From Bacillus mycoides (GTDB lineage: Bacteria > Bacillota > Bacilli > Bacillales > Bacillaceae_G): DNA of 64,000 bases. The stretch spans positions 62,001-126,000 of the forward strand of contig NZ_LXLV01000009.1 of assembly GCF_001757995.1 (NCBI RefSeq), written 5' to 3'. Below the pieces are notes generated by a model. It was not told where the DNA came from and ran no database searches. It worked only from the letters and a program-made list of their open reading frames with translations. A program made the translations under genes and the position numbers. Positions 62,725 through 64,000 of this stretch are shown here, one piece after another (position 1 is the first letter of the stretch; every line of letters starts with the position of its first letter).

Positions 62725-63045
62725 ATGTCACAACAAGTTACAATTTCATTTTCAGTAGTACCACAAGCGAAGAACAAAGATGTGTATTCCGTTGTTGATA
62801 AAGCAATTGAAGTTGTACAACAGTCGGGAGTTCGTTATGAAGTAGGGGCAATGGAAACAACGTTGGAAGGAGAATTAGATGTACTTCTTGACGTTATTAA
62901 ACGCGCGCAACAAGCTTGCGTCGATGCTGGAGCAGAAGAAGTAATCACTTCTATTAAAATTCACTATCGTCCAAGTACAGGCGTAACGATTGACGAAAAA
63001 GTTTGGAAGTACCGTGATGAATATGCAAAACCAGAAGCGATCTAA
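62725..63045 (+). CDS. thiamine-binding MTH1187/YkoF-like protein (UPF0045)
   Basis: A 106-residue ferredoxin-like-fold protein: VTISFSVVPQ at the N-terminus, YEVGAMETTLEGELDVLLDVIKRAQ near 38-62, and a C-terminal VWKYRDEY. This matches the MTH1187/YqgV family, whose members bind thiamine or related pyrimidines. As first gene behind a TPP riboswitch and before an ABC importer, it probably binds or delivers the imported precursor in the cytoplasm. AAGGGGG lies before the ATG. Confidence 0.85.
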   Translation: MSQQVTISFSVVPQAKNKDVYSVVDKAIEVVQQSGVRYEVGAMETTLEGELDVLLDVIKRAQQACVDAGAEEVITSIKIHYRPSTGVTIDEKVWKYRDEYAKPEAI

Positions 63046-63790
63046 AATAATCACAACAATTTGGCTTATCCTTCTCATTGCTATATGGGAAGGATCTGTT
63101 TCATTATTTAAAATTGAGCCGTGGATTTTACCGAAGCCGTCTGCAATTGTGCAAGAGTTAATTGGAATGAAAGATTTACTATTACCGAATACAGTGCAAA
63201 CGTTAAAGGAAGTAATAATTGGGTTGTTTTTTGCAATTTTACTTGGGACTAGTATTGCTATCATTATGGATGTCATCCCTTTATTTCGGATTTTAATGAA
63301 TCCGTTGCTCGTTATTTCGCAAACAATTCCAATCGTTGTGCTCGCACCATTATTTATTATTTGGTTTGGATACGGGATGTTGCCAAAAGTAATGGTTGTT
63401 ATTCTTGTTTGTTTCTTCCCAATTGCGCTTAGCATTTTAGAGGGTTTCCAAACGGTAGATAAAAATATGCTGAAGTTGTTACAAACGATGAAGGCGACAA
63501 AGTGGCAAATTTATCAGAAAGTAAAATTTCCAGCAGTGCTCCCGTACTTTTTCTCAGGTTTAAAAATTGCTGTTACATATAGTGTGATGGGAGCGATTAT
63601 TGGGGAATGGCTTGGTGCCAGTGAAGGATTAGGAGTTATGCTTACAAGAGCAACAAAATCCTTTTTAACGGCTCGAGTATTTGGTGTTGCAGCAATTATC
63701 GTCATGGTGACACTATTGCTGTACTTTATTGTTGAATTTATGGCAAGAATAACAGCACCATGGATATACAGAAAGGGCGGCAGAAAATGA
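63017..63790 (+). CDS. thiX: ABC transporter permease for thiamine precursor (ThiX-like)
   Basis: A 257-residue permease with about six membrane segments of the BPD_transp_1 family (SsuC/TauC type). EAA loop [26 protein letters not shown] near 166-191. It overlaps the previous gene by about 29 bases and the next by 4 (ATGA), so translation is coupled. The TPP riboswitch and the NMT1/ThiY-like lipoprotein next to it point to the formylaminopyrimidine/HMP importer ThiXYZ. Its ATPase should lie beyond the window. Start at ATG 63017 or 63023. Confidence 0.87.
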   Translation: MNMQNQKRSKIITTIWLILLIAIWEGSVSLFKIEPWILPKPSAIVQELIGMKDLLLPNTVQTLKEVIIGLFFAILLGTSIAIIMDVIPLFRILMNPLLVISQTIPIVVLAPLFIIWFGYGMLPKVMVVILVCFFPIALSILEGFQTVDKNMLKLLQTMKATKWQIYQKVKFPAVLPYFFSGLKIAVTYSVMGAIIGEWLGASEGLGVMLTRATKSFLTARVFGVAAIIVMVTLLLYFIVEFMARITAPWIYRKGGRK

Positions 63791-64000
63791 AAAAAGGTTT
63801 AAAAATTATGTTAGCTGCATTATTAGCAGTTGGTGTTGCCGGATGTAATACGGCGAAGAAAGAAGAGAATACAAGCAAAGAAAAGAAAGTGAAAGTCGTT
63901 TTAGATTGGTTCCCTAATACAAACCATACTGGTTTATACGTAGCGAAGACGAAAGATTATTATAAAAAACAAGGATTAGATGTAGAAATTATTCAACCAG
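63787..64000 (+). CDS. thiY: thiamine-precursor ABC transporter substrate-binding lipoprotein (ThiY-like), partial
   Basis: Only the first 71 codons are in the window. The signal peptide [20 protein letters not shown] ends in a lipobox (VAGC). The mature part starts [20 protein letters not shown], the NMT1/ThiY pyrimidine-binding signature. The ATG overlaps the permease stop. The gene continues off the right edge. Confidence 0.88.
   Translation, partial: MKKGLKIMLAALLAVGVAGCNTAKKEENTSKEKKVKVVLDWFPNTNHTGLYVAKTKDYYKKQGLDVEIIQP

Noticed and set aside
62875-63435. 186-codon minus-strand frame in the thiamine importer operon
   Set aside because: Antisense of two well-supported coupled genes, no ribosome site.

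Overview
The window looks like a chromosomal segment of a Bacillus cereus group bacterium (cereus, thuringiensis, anthracis or relative). Supporting signs are low GC, strong AGGAGG-type ribosome sites, frequent TTG/GTG starts, CotB-type spore coat genes, two TPP riboswitches and a GEMM-I riboswitch, an arcABDCR locus, and seven whole or partial copies of a 68-159 bp repeat with TTTAT at both ends that matches the B. cereus group element bcr1. I see no tRNA, rRNA or CRISPR.

Layout. 1-4.3 kb: an M20 amidohydrolase, a methyltransferase, and ahpCF (reverse) behind a PerR-type box. 4.6-7.8 kb: a three-gene operon of MtnK-like kinase, MtnA-like isomerase and class II aldolase. This is the composition of the drdKIA 5-deoxyribose salvage pathway. 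Its promoter is followed by an early terminator and a cre-like site. 7.8-12.3 kb: a Fur-controlled siderophore ABC importer (two permeases and a lipoprotein, no ATPase) divergent from a ferredoxin/flavodoxin reductase; each promoter has its own Fur box. 12.4-15.4 kb: small genes and a CotB-like spore coat cluster with a sigma-K-like promoter and a 52-codon gene hidden between two coat genes. 15.5-21 kb: a saccharopine-dehydrogenase-like protein, an orphan sporulation-type histidine kinase, a PqqD-like protein with a terminator-containing leader, a tandem P-loop ATPase and a YcgL-like nucleotidyltransferase. 21-28.5 kb: an MFS aromatic-acid transporter, a Rieske/FAD oxidoreductase, an acyl-lipid desaturase and an amino-acid ABC importer.

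28.6-38.8 kb: a chemoreceptor, then argR-arcA-arcB-arcD-arcC-arcR (arginine deiminase ATP generation), a small membrane protein and a berberine-bridge-type flavoprotein. 39-43.5 kb: oligo-1,6-glucosidase, a PTS IIBC alpha-glucoside transporter and an endonuclease/exonuclease/phosphatase-fold protein, with repeated LacI-type operators. 43.8-46.8 kb: a large YhgE/Pip protein. 46.8-53.2 kb: a scrambled accessory region with a scar of a reverse-strand topB tail, IS6, IS110 and IS3 remnants, two glycosyltransferases and a complete topB on the opposite strand from the scar. 53.3-55 kb: TPP riboswitch-thiM-thiE. 55.1-58.8 kb: a C4-dicarboxylate carrier (reverse) and a c-di-GMP-riboswitch-controlled chemoreceptor. 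58.9-62.5 kb: a stand-alone A-T-R nonribosomal-peptide-synthetase-like carboxylate reductase. 62.5 kb to the end: a second TPP riboswitch, a thiamine-binding MTH1187-type protein, a permease and a lipoprotein that runs off the window (thiamine-precursor importer).

The least explained parts are the mono-modular A-T-R enzyme, the PqqD-like gene with its RNA leader, the promoter-proximal terminator of the drd operon, the repeat inserted in the loop of an operon hairpin, and the topB replacement scar. All functional calls rest on reading motifs by eye; no database search was run.
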